Source of the DNA: CAYRAV01 sp964422365
Lineage (GTDB): Bacteria; Bacillota; Clostridia; Lachnospirales; Lachnospiraceae
Reading direction: 5' to 3'
NCBI GenBank assembly: GCA_964422365.1
Contig: CAYRAV010000090.1
Coordinates: 1 to 10,148 of the forward strand
Length of the DNA: 10,148 nt
Position 1 is the stretch's first letter. Each line of letters begins with the position of its first letter. A program made the translations under genes and the position numbers. Positions 1-6,994 of the stretch are shown here, piece after piece. The notes beneath the pieces were generated by a model, which had not been told where the DNA came from, ran no database searches, and saw only the letters and a program-made list of their open reading frames with translations.

Positions 1-2026
1 GTTTCTCATCTTTACAGTTTCTGACTGCACTGCTTAATTCTGAAAAGTTTCTGGTCACTTCATACTGATGATATGCATTTTCATTTTTGATATATGGCAG
101 TGCCCTGCTTTCGTAATGATACTTCCCTTCTTTTGTTACTGGCGAAACGTAAGTTCCGTATTCATTGCCGTAACGGTCAATGACATCTCCTTTTTTCAGA
201 AAAACCTGATGTTTATCGGCTGTGCTGTCTTCATTTAGTACATACCCGTCCGCCTCCGGCCATTTAACTGTACCGTCTTCCTTAATACACTCCGGACTTT
301 TAATCACCATCTGGTCTGACTTCACACCGTCTTCCAGTGCCTTTGTAAAACTCTGTGCATTCACCTGCACTTTGCCTTTTGGCGACAGGGATCCGCTGTC
401 CATGTTTGACATCACTCCTGCTATCTGTCCAGCAGTACAGCCTTTATAGGAAACAGATTCCCCGCTTTGCAAAATCAGGTTCACAAGCCCTTCCTCTTTC
501 AGAGCTTTTAATTCCTCCGGTTTCATGTCCTGCAGCTGCTTTTGTATGTCTTCCCACTGTTTCATGATTCCCAATGGAACTGTCATGTTCATTTTTGTTT
601 TGCTTCCCTGGATGTCGATTCTCCTGCCCATGGTAAAACCGTTGTTGTCCTGCTGTACCATGACACTGCTTTTTGCACTGCCCGCCATGCTTTTTCCATT
701 GATTGTAATGTCACCGTCCGCATAGATTTTGATATTTTTATCGCTCTTAAAACAGATTCCCTTCTTATCCCGGAGGGCAAACATAATCTTTCCGTCGTCC
801 TTGTCCTCTGTGGAAAATCCTGTTTCTTCCTTCTTCAGGAAATACCGTTTTTTAGGCTCTGTGGTAAAATACCTTTTTTCATAGTCTTGTGTATCACTGC
901 AGGTTTCCCCGTTTGTCCTTATGCTATGTACTGCCCATGCCGTCCGTTCATCTGCCCCGCCTATATGCAGGGCTATTCTGGTGTCTTTTTCGGGCATGCA
1001 GTACATGATATTTCCTGTTTCGGGTATCCACTCATATTCATATTCCTTTCCCCTGCTGGAGGCATCATCTATGTCCAGGCTGATTTTTACCAGTTCTTCT
1101 TTTGTGCTGAGTACTGTCCCTTCCAGTACCCTTCCCTGTAGTTTTTCATTGTAATGCAGCGGCATCCCTGCTGCTTTTTCCTTTCCCAGCCGGTAGGTAA
1201 ATATCACCTCATCTTTTACCAGCTTTGCCCGCTTGCTGCATATGGTCAGAGCATTTCCATCAAATGCCGCCTTCATGCCGATGCAGTAATTGTTCTGGGA
1301 TGCAGCCTCATAATAACGGAAATCGGACGCGTTCACATCCTCCGCCAGGGCAGACTTTTTAAAATATGCCCCGCTTAAAATCCCTGTACGGAAATCTTTT
1401 TCAAAAAAAGTGTGGTCCGCCCTGCCATTTTCATTTAATGGTCTTGCATCAGCAGAACCTGTATTCTGAATCCCAAATGTGAATACCGGTTTGTCTGCTG
1501 TTTCATCAGGCACTACTGCCAGATTCAGATGGCCGGCAATACGCAGCAGGAATTCCCAGTCTGTTTCCTTATATGCAATCAGGGGGGCTTCTATTGTCCT
1601 GCTTTGTGCTTCGGGGTCCGTGTAGGATGCCATTCCCGTTGTTGGTTCCAGCACCTTCCCTACCAGCTGCCCATAAGTCAGGTTTTTATCCTGGTATGCC
1701 CTCTGTTTTGGTTCCTCGTCCAGCAGTATGGTGGACGATACCGCTTCTATTTCTACTGTATAGTATCTGTTCTGTTCTTCCACGCCGGCTTTTCGTATGT
1801 ATCCTTTGAACAGCACTCCTGTATTGTCTGCTGCCCTGCTTTTAATAGTAAGCATCTGATTTTCCGCCAGCTTTTCCACTTCTTCTGTTCCTGTTCCTTC
1901 TTCTAACATTCCCTTCAGGTATGCAGTTGCATGACGGTTAGGTTCTGCCAGAATCTCCATGTCATACAGTTCCTTCAGCCCGATTCCTCCCTGAATTTCC
2001 AAATCCTTGTAAGTAATTCCTGCCAT
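1..2026 (-). CDS. VgrG-like spike fused to a C-terminal TNT-type NAD+ glycohydrolase toxin domain (3' end outside window)
   Basis: Translated by hand from an ATG at 2026, which sits 7 nt after AAGGAGG; 675 codons stay open to the window edge. Residues 1 to about 440 follow the VgrG/phage gpD plan: an N-terminal barrel region, the signature AYKETDWEFLLRIAGHL near 151-167, and an OB-like stretch containing YCMPEK, followed by repetitive beta-rich sequence (KNIKIYADGDITING). Residues about 576-675 match the TNT family (PF14021): PECIKEDG, W589-P, DGY at 593-595, then IDRYGNEYGTYVSP from 616 and SRALP at 640-644. Family knowledge: TNT domains hydrolyse NAD+ in the target cell. The C-terminal part of the domain, where the catalytic Gln of known TNTs lies, is beyond the edge, so activity cannot be judged. 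It begins 12 nt after the PAAR-like gene, which would supply its tip. The cognate immunity gene should lie just downstream, outside the window. I am confident of the spike and TNT calls; delivery of the toxin as VgrG cargo is inference. Confidence 0.85.
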   Translation of the reverse strand, partial: MAGITYKDLEIQGGIGLKELYDMEILAEPNRHATAYLKGMLEEGTGTEEVEKLAENQMLTIKSRAADNTGVLFKGYIRKAGVEEQNRYYTVEIEAVSSTILLDEEPKQRAYQDKNLTYGQLVGKVLEPTTGMASYTDPEAQSRTIEAPLIAYKETDWEFLLRIAGHLNLAVVPDETADKPVFTFGIQNTGSADARPLNENGRADHTFFEKDFRTGILSGAYFKKSALAEDVNASDFRYYEAASQNNYCIGMKAAFDGNALTICSKRAKLVKDEVIFTYRLGKEKAAGMPLHYNEKLQGRVLEGTVLSTKEELVKISLDIDDASSRGKEYEYEWIPETGNIMYCMPEKDTRIALHIGGADERTAWAVHSIRTNGETCSDTQDYEKRYFTTEPKKRYFLKKEETGFSTEDKDDGKIMFALRDKKGICFKSDKNIKIYADGDITINGKSMAGSAKSSVMVQQDNNGFTMGRRIDIQGSKTKMNMTVPLGIMKQWEDIQKQLQDMKPEELKALKEEGLVNLILQSGESVSYKGCTAGQIAGVMSNMDSGSLSPKGKVQVNAQSFTKALEDGVKSDQMVIKSPECIKEDGTVKWPEADGYVLNEDSTADKHQVFLKKGDVIDRYGNEYGTYVSPVTKEGKYHYESRALPYIKNENAYHQYEVTRNFSELSSAVRNCKDEK

Positions 2027-2038
2027 GTGACCGCCTCC

Positions 2039-2365
2039 TTACTGCCCTGATGTTTCCACGGTAATCAGCCCTCCAAGTTCACAGACCAGACAGGAATCTG
2101 TGGTGACTGCTGATAACTCCATTATTGTTGTGTCTTTTTTTGTTTTCACCCATGGTACTGCCGTAGCCGGTGTGCATGGTACTCCCTTGTTTTCACATAC
2201 GCCAAATGTGGGTATGTTCACAAACGGAATGAAATCCATCTCCGTTGCAACAGGTTTTCCATTAATTGTGGTTCCTTTGGGTATGGGTATCAGCAAGAAG
2301 CCTGGTGCAACCCCGCAGCTGCATTTTAATCTTGCCCCCATCACTGTATATTCTGTTCCTGCCAT
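2039..2365 (-). CDS. PAAR-like spike-tip protein (DUF4280 family)
   Basis: 108 aa from an ATG at 2365, with a modest AAAGGA signal about 11 nt upstream. The sequence carries DUF4280 (PF14107) hallmarks: GARLKCSCG at 10-18, NIPTFGVC at 50-57, PCTP at 63-66, and a closing SCLVCELGGLITV segment at 91-103. The six cysteines form three pairs (C15/C17, C57/C64, C92/C95), compatible with metal binding or a small knotted cone. Family knowledge: DUF4280 proteins are PAAR-like and are thought to cap VgrG-type spikes; they commonly sit beside VgrG and polymorphic toxins. Its stop codon lies within the AAGGAGG ribosome binding site of the next gene, the VgrG-TNT protein, so the two are probably translationally coupled and likely form a tip and spike pair. 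No toxin extension is present, since the length is that of the bare domain. Confidence 0.85.
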   Translation of the reverse strand: MAGTEYTVMGARLKCSCGVAPGFLLIPIPKGTTINGKPVATEMDFIPFVNIPTFGVCENKGVPCTPATAVPWVKTKKDTTIMELSAVTTDSCLVCELGGLITVETSGQ

Positions 2366-2411
2366 GTTTTCTTCATCCTTTCTTTTTTTACTCTTATTTT
2401 CTGGTTTTTAT

Positions 2412-2437
2412 TGGCTGATTTTTCGTGTTTTCAGCCA
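2412..2437. promoter_or_regulatory. Imperfect hairpin in the leader of the PAAR-like gene
   Basis: TGGCTGA and TCAGCCA form a perfect 7-bp stem around a 12-nt loop, about 47 nt upstream of the PAAR-like start. There is no following T-run on either strand, so it is not an obvious intrinsic terminator. It might shape the mRNA leader or be chance. Confidence 0.2.
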
Positions 2438-2446
2438 GATCTGAAT

Positions 2447-2521
2447 CTATTCCATTAAACTTATTCCGGTTAGAAGCAGCCACCCATATAAAATCATTAT
2501 TATGATAAAACCATCTTCCAT
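2447..2521 (-). CDS. Possible 24-aa hydrophobic mini-ORF
   Basis: An ATG at 2521 opens MEDGFIIIMILYGWLLLTG followed by ISLME and a stop. It would be a single membrane helix and lies in the 204-nt gap between the 191-aa gene and the PAAR-like gene. No good ribosome binding site precedes it, and a run of this length can arise by chance in AT-rich DNA. Listed only because small hydrophobic peptides are easily missed. Confidence 0.15.
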   Translation of the reverse strand: MEDGFIIIMILYGWLLLTGISLME

Positions 2522-2529
2522 ATCGCCAT

Positions 2530-2541
2530 CACTATATAGTG
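2530..2541. repeat. Perfect 12-bp palindrome CACTATATAGTG
   Basis: A fully self-complementary dodecamer lies 28 nt downstream of the stop of the 191-aa gene, in the only sizeable gap of the 5' to 3' run from 5750 to 1. A second TATATA-containing stretch (TGCTATATAAAG) lies just upstream on the minus strand. It could be an operator or part of an internal promoter for the PAAR/VgrG-TNT pair, but I see no convincing -35 element. Confidence 0.3.
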
Positions 2542-2569
2542 CCTCTTTACTTTATATAGCAGATTCTTT

Positions 2570-3145
2570 TCATAATGGATGCATTACCTCCTCCATATAT
2601 TCCCCATAGAAGAATATAATGTCATCCTCCTTATCCATTGCCTGGTAAGATTCCAATTCTTTGCATTTTTCTGTCTGCTCTTCAAAAAATCCCATTAGTG
2701 GTTCAAAATAACATTCCTCAAACAGCTCTGCAAGCACATCTTTCTTTTCATAATACATCACCCGCACAAACTGCCTTTCCAATGCTTTTGCGTAATACTT
2801 TTTTTCCTCTTCTATAATTGGTATGAGATATTCGGGAACCCAATATGCCGTTACTTCCTTTCTGTCACTGTACCCTGCACTGTCCAGCAATGATATCATG
2901 ACCTCATAACTGCTGCTCTGGAATCCCATCCGTAACGGATATATCATGACATAACCGACTGCATTTTTCCTGCCTTCCTTTTGCATCTTATGACACTGCG
3001 TAAACAACCTGTCCATCTGTTTCAGAAAACTGCTGTCTGCTTCTTCTTTCCCTTCCTTATATGCCCTTTCTGCCTTTTCTTTAAATTCCATATATCTTTG
3101 GTTAATTCCATTCAAAATAAATGTACGAAAGGTTTCGCATCTCAT
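2570..3145 (-). CDS. Helical protein of unknown function, 191 aa
   Basis: I do not recognise the family. The ATG at 3145 is well supported by GGAGGAG 5-6 nt upstream, and the gene overlaps the end of the preceding gene by 44 nt in another frame, so translation is probably coupled. The protein is rich in Glu and Lys and reads as mainly alpha-helical: amphipathic helices at about 8-55 (RYMEFKEKAERAYKEGKEE) and 105-165, with a more mixed segment at 60-100 (AVGYVMIYPLRMGFQSSSYE). There is no signal peptide or membrane span, so it is probably cytosolic. Its place between an Imm11-like gene and the PAAR-like tip gene fits an effector-loading adaptor or an immunity component, but nothing in the sequence decides between these. 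Confidence 0.75.
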   Translation of the reverse strand: MRCETFRTFILNGINQRYMEFKEKAERAYKEGKEEADSSFLKQMDRLFTQCHKMQKEGRKNAVGYVMIYPLRMGFQSSSYEVMISLLDSAGYSDRKEVTAYWVPEYLIPIIEEEKKYYAKALERQFVRVMYYEKKDVLAELFEECYFEPLMGFFEEQTEKCKELESYQAMDKEDDIIFFYGEYMEEVMHPL

Positions 3146-3683
3146 AAATCTCCTCCTCCCCGACAGTTTCTACCTCTGTCCACTTCATCCCCCGAAACCG
3201 GTATCTAGTCAGTACTTCAATAAAGTCAAGCCTTGCTGCAATGTAATTGTTTTTCGGTCCCTTTAATGCAAACAGTGCCCTGTCACCTATTCTGCTTTTG
3301 TCCAGCACTGCCTTCTCCAGAATACTTCTGTCCCTGTTGTAACGGCTGTCTTCTGTCAGACAGTCCACCTCTTCAAGACAGGGCAGGAAATATTCCTTTG
3401 CCTCTCCCTTTTTTTCATCAAACAGGTATACATTTTTGAGAGTCAGATTAGGCAGGAATGCCATTACTGCTTCCCTTACCTTCTCTGACAGCAGGAAAAA
3501 TGGATGTGATATAATATCTGTAAAATCAATGTTCTCCTTCTGTTCTGCATAGAAAAACAAATTTTCTTCTACTTCATCATACTTTTTGTCCAGTATGTTT
3601 CTGACCTGTGGATTTTTAAACCAGTTTTTGATACGGACTGCATTTACATATTCCCTGTCCAATTCTATAAAATAATATCTCAT
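3102..3683 (-). CDS. Imm11/DUF1629-like protein (probable immunity protein or accessory), about 193 aa
   Basis: The sequence opens MRYYFIELDREYVNAVRIKNW and has the layout I associate with the Imm_11 (PF07791, formerly DUF1629) family of polymorphic-toxin immunity proteins: DIISHPFFLLSEKVREAV, then AFLPNLTLKNVYLFD, a YFLPCLEEVDCL stretch, and a C-terminal ARLDFIEVLTRYRFRGMKW. There is no signal peptide or membrane helix, so the protein is cytosolic. I chose the ATG at 3683 because it starts at the family's usual position. An in-frame GTG at 3716 would add 11 residues but falls inside the Shine-Dalgarno-like GTGGAGGA. A hairpin separates that signal from the ATG (see 3693-3707). The gene starts 70 nt after the 466-aa spike gene and its end overlaps the 191-aa gene. 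The family assignment is from memory of pattern and is moderate; if correct, it may protect against an effector not in this window. Confidence 0.75.
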   Translation of the reverse strand: MRYYFIELDREYVNAVRIKNWFKNPQVRNILDKKYDEVEENLFFYAEQKENIDFTDIISHPFFLLSEKVREAVMAFLPNLTLKNVYLFDEKKGEAKEYFLPCLEEVDCLTEDSRYNRDRSILEKAVLDKSRIGDRALFALKGPKNNYIAARLDFIEVLTRYRFRGMKWTEVETVGEEEIYEMRNLSYIYFEWN

Positions 3684-3692
3684 TGTCTTTAT

Positions 3693-3707
3693 AGTACAAA
3701 ATGTACT
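3693..3707 (-). promoter_or_regulatory. Hairpin between Shine-Dalgarno and start codon of the Imm11-like gene
   Basis: AGTACA-TTT-TGTACT is a perfect 6-bp stem with a 3-nt loop. The only good Shine-Dalgarno (GGAGG, 3710-3714) is 26 nt from the ATG at 3683, too far for normal use. Folding the 15-nt hairpin out leaves 11 nt, which is within the usable range. The sequence is plain; the structural role is inference. Confidence 0.45.
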
Positions 3708-3753
3708 TTCCTCCACTTTTTATGGTAAATACAAATAGTGTTACGGCAGGATT

Positions 3754-5154
3754 TTATGGCTGTATTCTTACGCCGGTTCCCTTAATCTTTACTTCCTGGT
3801 TAATGTCAATCTTTGTACCGCCCTGCTCTAATTTAATGCCTTTTGGTGCTGTGACCTCTATTTTCGTGTCCTTACTGGATATCTGGAAATCTTTCTTTGC
3901 TTCCATTGTAATGTCTTTATTGCTTTGTATCAGAATTCCTTCCTTATCATCCAGTTCAATTAACAGACCGTCATTATTCGTAATCATGATTTTGTCTTTT
4001 GAGAATTCAATCTGCTTTTTGTACTTGTTCATGATGGATTTTTTATCGGGATCTTTCCGTTCACTACTGCCGGTTTCCAAGTGGACTGCACTGATGACAT
4101 AGGCATCTGCTTCCTGTTCCGTTGGGAAGAACAGACGGATTCTGTCCTCTTTTTCCGGCATACAGTACCATCCTGTTCCATCCGCTGTGGAATATACTGT
4201 GGAAAATAAAAATTTTTTTGGAGCTCTCAGCTGATATCCGTCGGCTTCACAGCTAATCTTTACTTTATCTTTCTCTATCTCTTCTACTTTTCCTATCAGG
4301 GATGCACCGGTTAAGTTGTAATTATAATACTTCTCTACCTGAAAACCGGATTTTCCTCTTAATACATACCGGTGCCGCAATTCTGCACCATTCAACGTAC
4401 TGTCTACCTGATAAACAAACAGGGCATTTCCATTAAAATGAACTTCACTTCCTAATTCATAACTTTCCCTGCTTTCAAAATGGTATTCCATAACATCCTT
4501 TACTGCACACTGCTCTATTTCGTGGTATTTCTTATAGATATATTCATCCACTGCTTTTTTCATTGTGTACAGTTTGGTTTCTACAGAAGCAGTATCTCCT
4601 GTACTTCCAAGACCAATGTGATATTTGATACCCGGTTCATCATATTGGGTTATAACCGGTGCAGCAAAGTGTGATGCCACCCGTTTGATAAATGCATAAT
4701 CCGTTTCCATGTACTGGACCAGCAGCTCCCCTTCATCTGTACCTCCTGCTGTATTGAAAACCGGTAATGTTTTCTCATAATCCCCCATCAGCTCATTTAC
4801 AATTGTCTTAAGGTCTGTCATGCTTGTCTGGAATGTTCTTGTCTTTGGTTTATAATCCAGGATACAGGTTCCTCCTGTTAATTCTATGGACAGAATGGCA
4901 ACTCCGTCCTGCATCTCCACACCAATGTCTGTTAATATGCCGGCAAATGCTGTCTTTGTTCCGGATTCGTCTGTGATGTCAATGGAAGACCATGTATATC
5001 CGCTGCCATACTGCATATATTTTTCTACATCTGTTTCCTGTATCTGTCCTGTTAAACTTGCCCTTCCATGTTCCCCTACACCTTTATGTATATTACATTC
5101 CAGGATGCTCATAAACGCAAAACCTGCTGCTGTTATTTGATAATAATCTTTCAT
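3754..5154 (-). CDS. VgrG/phage gpD-type spike protein without toxin extension, 466 aa
   Basis: The protein follows the VgrG/gpD order: an N-terminal barrel half (1-100), the signature VQYMETDYAFIKRVASHF at 146-163, a second barrel region (215-280), an OB-like domain at about 284-360 containing WYCMPEKEDRIRLFF, and a C-terminal repetitive beta region at 380-466 (IEFSKDKIMIT, GILIQSNKDITMEAKKD, KIEVTAPKGIKL). That last region resembles the triple-stranded beta-prism of spikes. It ends in TGVRIQP with no additional domain, so it is probably the structural spike rather than an evolved one. A trimer at the tip of a contractile tube, piercing target envelopes, is the known role. The start is an ATG overlapping the stop of the 199-aa gene (ATGA), with AAGGAGAG upstream. 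Two other VgrG-type proteins are in this window and share the YC-P-K motif of the OB-like domain. Confidence 0.85.
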   Translation of the reverse strand: MKDYYQITAAGFAFMSILECNIHKGVGEHGRASLTGQIQETDVEKYMQYGSGYTWSSIDITDESGTKTAFAGILTDIGVEMQDGVAILSIELTGGTCILDYKPKTRTFQTSMTDLKTIVNELMGDYEKTLPVFNTAGGTDEGELLVQYMETDYAFIKRVASHFAAPVITQYDEPGIKYHIGLGSTGDTASVETKLYTMKKAVDEYIYKKYHEIEQCAVKDVMEYHFESRESYELGSEVHFNGNALFVYQVDSTLNGAELRHRYVLRGKSGFQVEKYYNYNLTGASLIGKVEEIEKDKVKISCEADGYQLRAPKKFLFSTVYSTADGTGWYCMPEKEDRIRLFFPTEQEADAYVISAVHLETGSSERKDPDKKSIMNKYKKQIEFSKDKIMITNNDGLLIELDDKEGILIQSNKDITMEAKKDFQISSKDTKIEVTAPKGIKLEQGGTKIDINQEVKIKGTGVRIQP

Positions 5155-5750
5155 TCTTTCTCTCCTTCCTTTTCGTTATCTTTGTTTTTTATGATAAAGT
5201 TGTCCATTATCTGAATGGCGAGAAAACGTACGATTTCATCTTCTCTCAACTTGCCACATACACCGCCTATAACTGCTTTATCTTGGGCTTTTGTAAAATA
5301 TATAGCACTGTAATATTTGTCATATCCATAAAAATGACTGCATCGAATCCATTGGAATTCTGCATTTTTACCCTTCCAGCAATTGCCTTTGCTGTATATT
5401 GATAGTTCAATCTGGTTCGCTTCTAATCTTTCCAGATATCGCTCGACACACTGTTCAATGGTCCCATATTCATTCATATTTTCTGTATGTATCCAGAAAC
5501 TTAAATCACTTTCCACATCCGCCCAGATATATTTAGGCATTATATTATTTCCAAAAATTTCATCTAATGAAGAAGCTGTTACTGTTTCACAAGCTTTTGG
5601 GATGTAAATCCCTATATCTGAATCAGGCAGTTCTTTCTTCACAAAATCATATTTCTTTTCTTTTTTATAAATGTTGTCTGGCAATTCTCCATATGCCAAT
5701 GCTTTGTAGTGGTTAATCCATTTTATAAACTTTAGGCTTTGATGCTCCAT
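5151..5750 (-). CDS. 199-aa protein, possible EagR/DcrB-like (PsbP/Mog1-fold) loading chaperone
   Basis: No family is recognised with certainty. The ATG at 5750 has AAGGAGG 9 nt upstream. After a helical, Lys-rich N-terminus (1-40) the order is beta IGIYIPKACETV, beta pair KYIWADVESDLSFWIHT, a helix TIEQCVERYLERLEANQ, three strands through FQWIRCSHFYGYDKYYSAIYF, and a final helix VRFLAIQIMDNFII. This beta/alpha order resembles the DUF1795/DcrB (PsbP-Mog1) fold. Family knowledge: EagR chaperones of that fold bind transmembrane segments of T6SS effectors before loading. The neighbour relations fit, since the spike gene overlaps its stop by 4 nt and a hydrophobic-segment effector lies upstream. 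The fold assignment is my inference from pattern, and the protein could equally be an unrelated immunity or adaptor protein. No signal peptide; cytosolic. Confidence 0.75.
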   Translation of the reverse strand: MEHQSLKFIKWINHYKALAYGELPDNIYKKEKKYDFVKKELPDSDIGIYIPKACETVTASSLDEIFGNNIMPKYIWADVESDLSFWIHTENMNEYGTIEQCVERYLERLEANQIELSIYSKGNCWKGKNAEFQWIRCSHFYGYDKYYSAIYFTKAQDKAVIGGVCGKLREDEIVRFLAIQIMDNFIIKNKDNEKEGEKE

Positions 5751-5754
5751 GTGC

Positions 5755-5817
5755 TTATTCCTCCTTATTTAATCCATCAACATTTCTCATTTTTGTACTA
5801 CATTCCTCCTTTCCCAT
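5755..5817 (-). other. 20-codon mini-ORF ending in the ribosome binding site of the 199-aa gene
   Basis: An ATG at 5817 reads MGKEECSTKMRNVDGLNKEE-stop, and its last codons AAG GAG GAA supply the Shine-Dalgarno of the next gene, 4 nt before that ATG. The ending (VDGLNKEE) is reminiscent of the NGVKFEGKE and DGIQFEGKE endings of the toxin tails upstream, so it may be a worn third copy of the same junction. It could also be a leader peptide or chance; the start has no clear ribosome binding site of its own. Confidence 0.2.
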
Positions 5818-5875
5818 CAGAAATTATCAATTTATATTTCATACATATCCTTCATTTGATATCTGTGCACATCTT

Positions 5876-6067
5876 TTATTTAAAAAGTTGTAAAGTGTTA
5901 TTTCTTTTTAGTATTTTCCACAAATTTCCCTCTTTCATTTCATATATGCAATTTTTATTCTTTTTCCAATTCTCAATATCTATTTTATCTCTAATATAAA
6001 AGTCCTGTTTTTTCTCATCACCTGTACTTTCCTCATTTACCTTATTCTTTTTTTCTTGGGATATATT
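5876..6067 (-). pseudogene. Open stretch without a start, possible gene remnant
   Basis: A frame open for 63 codons overlaps the 3' end of the membrane-protein gene and fills most of the 286-nt gap before the 199-aa gene. The peptide looks protein-like (KKQDFYIRDKIDIENW, then EGNLWKILKRNNTLQLFK) and has two Trp residues, but it lacks any start with a ribosome binding site. It may be the end of a decayed gene, or an accident of AT-rich sequence. I see no convincing promoter or terminator in the rest of this gap. Confidence 0.2.
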
Positions 6068-6987
6068 TCAGTGCTATTACTACAAACTGACCAGGTTGAC
6101 CAGGGAAGTCCCAAAACTCCTACATACTCTGTGATCTCTATCGTATCTCCTATCTTTACTTTTCTTCGTTCCTCCTCTCCTACCTGGTAGTCAGAACCAT
6201 CTGTCAATGTAACTCCTATTCCTCCCCTTGTATTGTTGTAATAACCCGACACAGTCTTATACAACACTTGTGTCTGTTTTACATCCAGAATGTTTACTGT
6301 CCAAATACTTCCAAAACAGAATATAAACAATGTCGGAATAAACATAAGTATATACTCTGCTTTATATACATTCAGCCATGCCTTTTCTGTTTTTACTATA
6401 CGAATATATAAAACAAGTGAACCTACTGCACAAGCACTAACAAGCATAAGTAAATACTTCACCCCCGAATATCTAAGTGGATCTTGATTCATAAAGATTA
6501 TTGCCATGCCACAACATAAAAATATCCTACATATTGCTGGAAAATATAATTCATATTCCTCTTCATATTTATAAACCTTATTCCTTTTCTTTTCATCCAA
6601 CGGTCTGTCTCCATATGCAAAATTTAAGTTTTTGGGAAATAGAATTCCTGCCAGATAAGCAAGCCCGCCAATTATCACAAATAAAATAGAAAGCAACTTT
6701 CGTGTTCCAAGAAAAATCCATGATATTCCCCACAAAAGCATGCAAAGATCTTTGACAAATTCCAAGAATCTTCCTAATCGTAAAACAGGTATCTTTGATA
6801 TATCTTTTTTGCGGTTAATCCACCCGCTCCTATCCAAATAAACAGATAAAACAATTAAAATAATGCCTGATATAATCTGTACATATCGGAGCATTTTAAA
6901 AAACAAATGACTTACAAAAAAAATGACAGCCATAATTAAAATAGTGCATAATCCACTCCCCACATATTGGAATATTTTTTTCAGCAT
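6037..6987 (-). CDS. Polytopic membrane protein, probable toxin immunity protein B (316 aa)
   Basis: About seven hydrophobic spans are visible (roughly 10-30, 33-51, 79-95, 97-117, 148-166, 176-197, 211-233), then a C-terminal globular part at 238-316. The loops at 52-78, 118-147 and 198-210 are strongly basic, so the positive-inside rule places the C-terminal part outside the membrane. That part is homologous to the end of the 239-aa protein at 7427-8146: RGGIGVTLTDG against RGGIYIYFDDG, and VKIGDTIEITEYVGVLGLPW against TKIGEKVMFTEYVGCLGIAW. I start at the ATG at 6987, preceded by GAAGGAAAGGAG; an upstream in-frame ATG at 7035 has no ribosome binding site and lies inside the preceding reading frame. 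The gene sits 7 nt after a decayed toxin tail, the position of an immunity gene. Function is inferred from position and paralogy; no named family recognised. Confidence 0.75.
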   Translation of the reverse strand: MLKKIFQYVGSGLCTILIMAVIFFVSHLFFKMLRYVQIISGIILIVLSVYLDRSGWINRKKDISKIPVLRLGRFLEFVKDLCMLLWGISWIFLGTRKLLSILFVIIGGLAYLAGILFPKNLNFAYGDRPLDEKKRNKVYKYEEEYELYFPAICRIFLCCGMAIIFMNQDPLRYSGVKYLLMLVSACAVGSLVLYIRIVKTEKAWLNVYKAEYILMFIPTLFIFCFGSIWTVNILDVKQTQVLYKTVSGYYNNTRGGIGVTLTDGSDYQVGEEERRKVKIGDTIEITEYVGVLGLPWSTWSVCSNSTEIYPKKKRIR

Positions 6988-6994
6988 TGTGTTT

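Noticed and set aside
542..1141. Long plus-strand open frame of 199 codons, and other plus-strand frames throughout
   Set aside because: It lies entirely antisense to the VgrG-TNT gene, starts at a TTG without a ribosome binding site, and its Cys/Phe/Pro-rich translation is typical of an antisense shadow.
2412..2437. Hairpin as an intrinsic terminator
   Set aside because: The stem is only 7 bp with a 12-nt loop, and there is no U-run after it on either strand.
2100..2444. Plus-strand open frame of 114 codons opposite the PAAR-like gene
   Set aside because: The minus strand here encodes a clear DUF4280 protein; the plus frame has no family pattern and no ribosome binding site.
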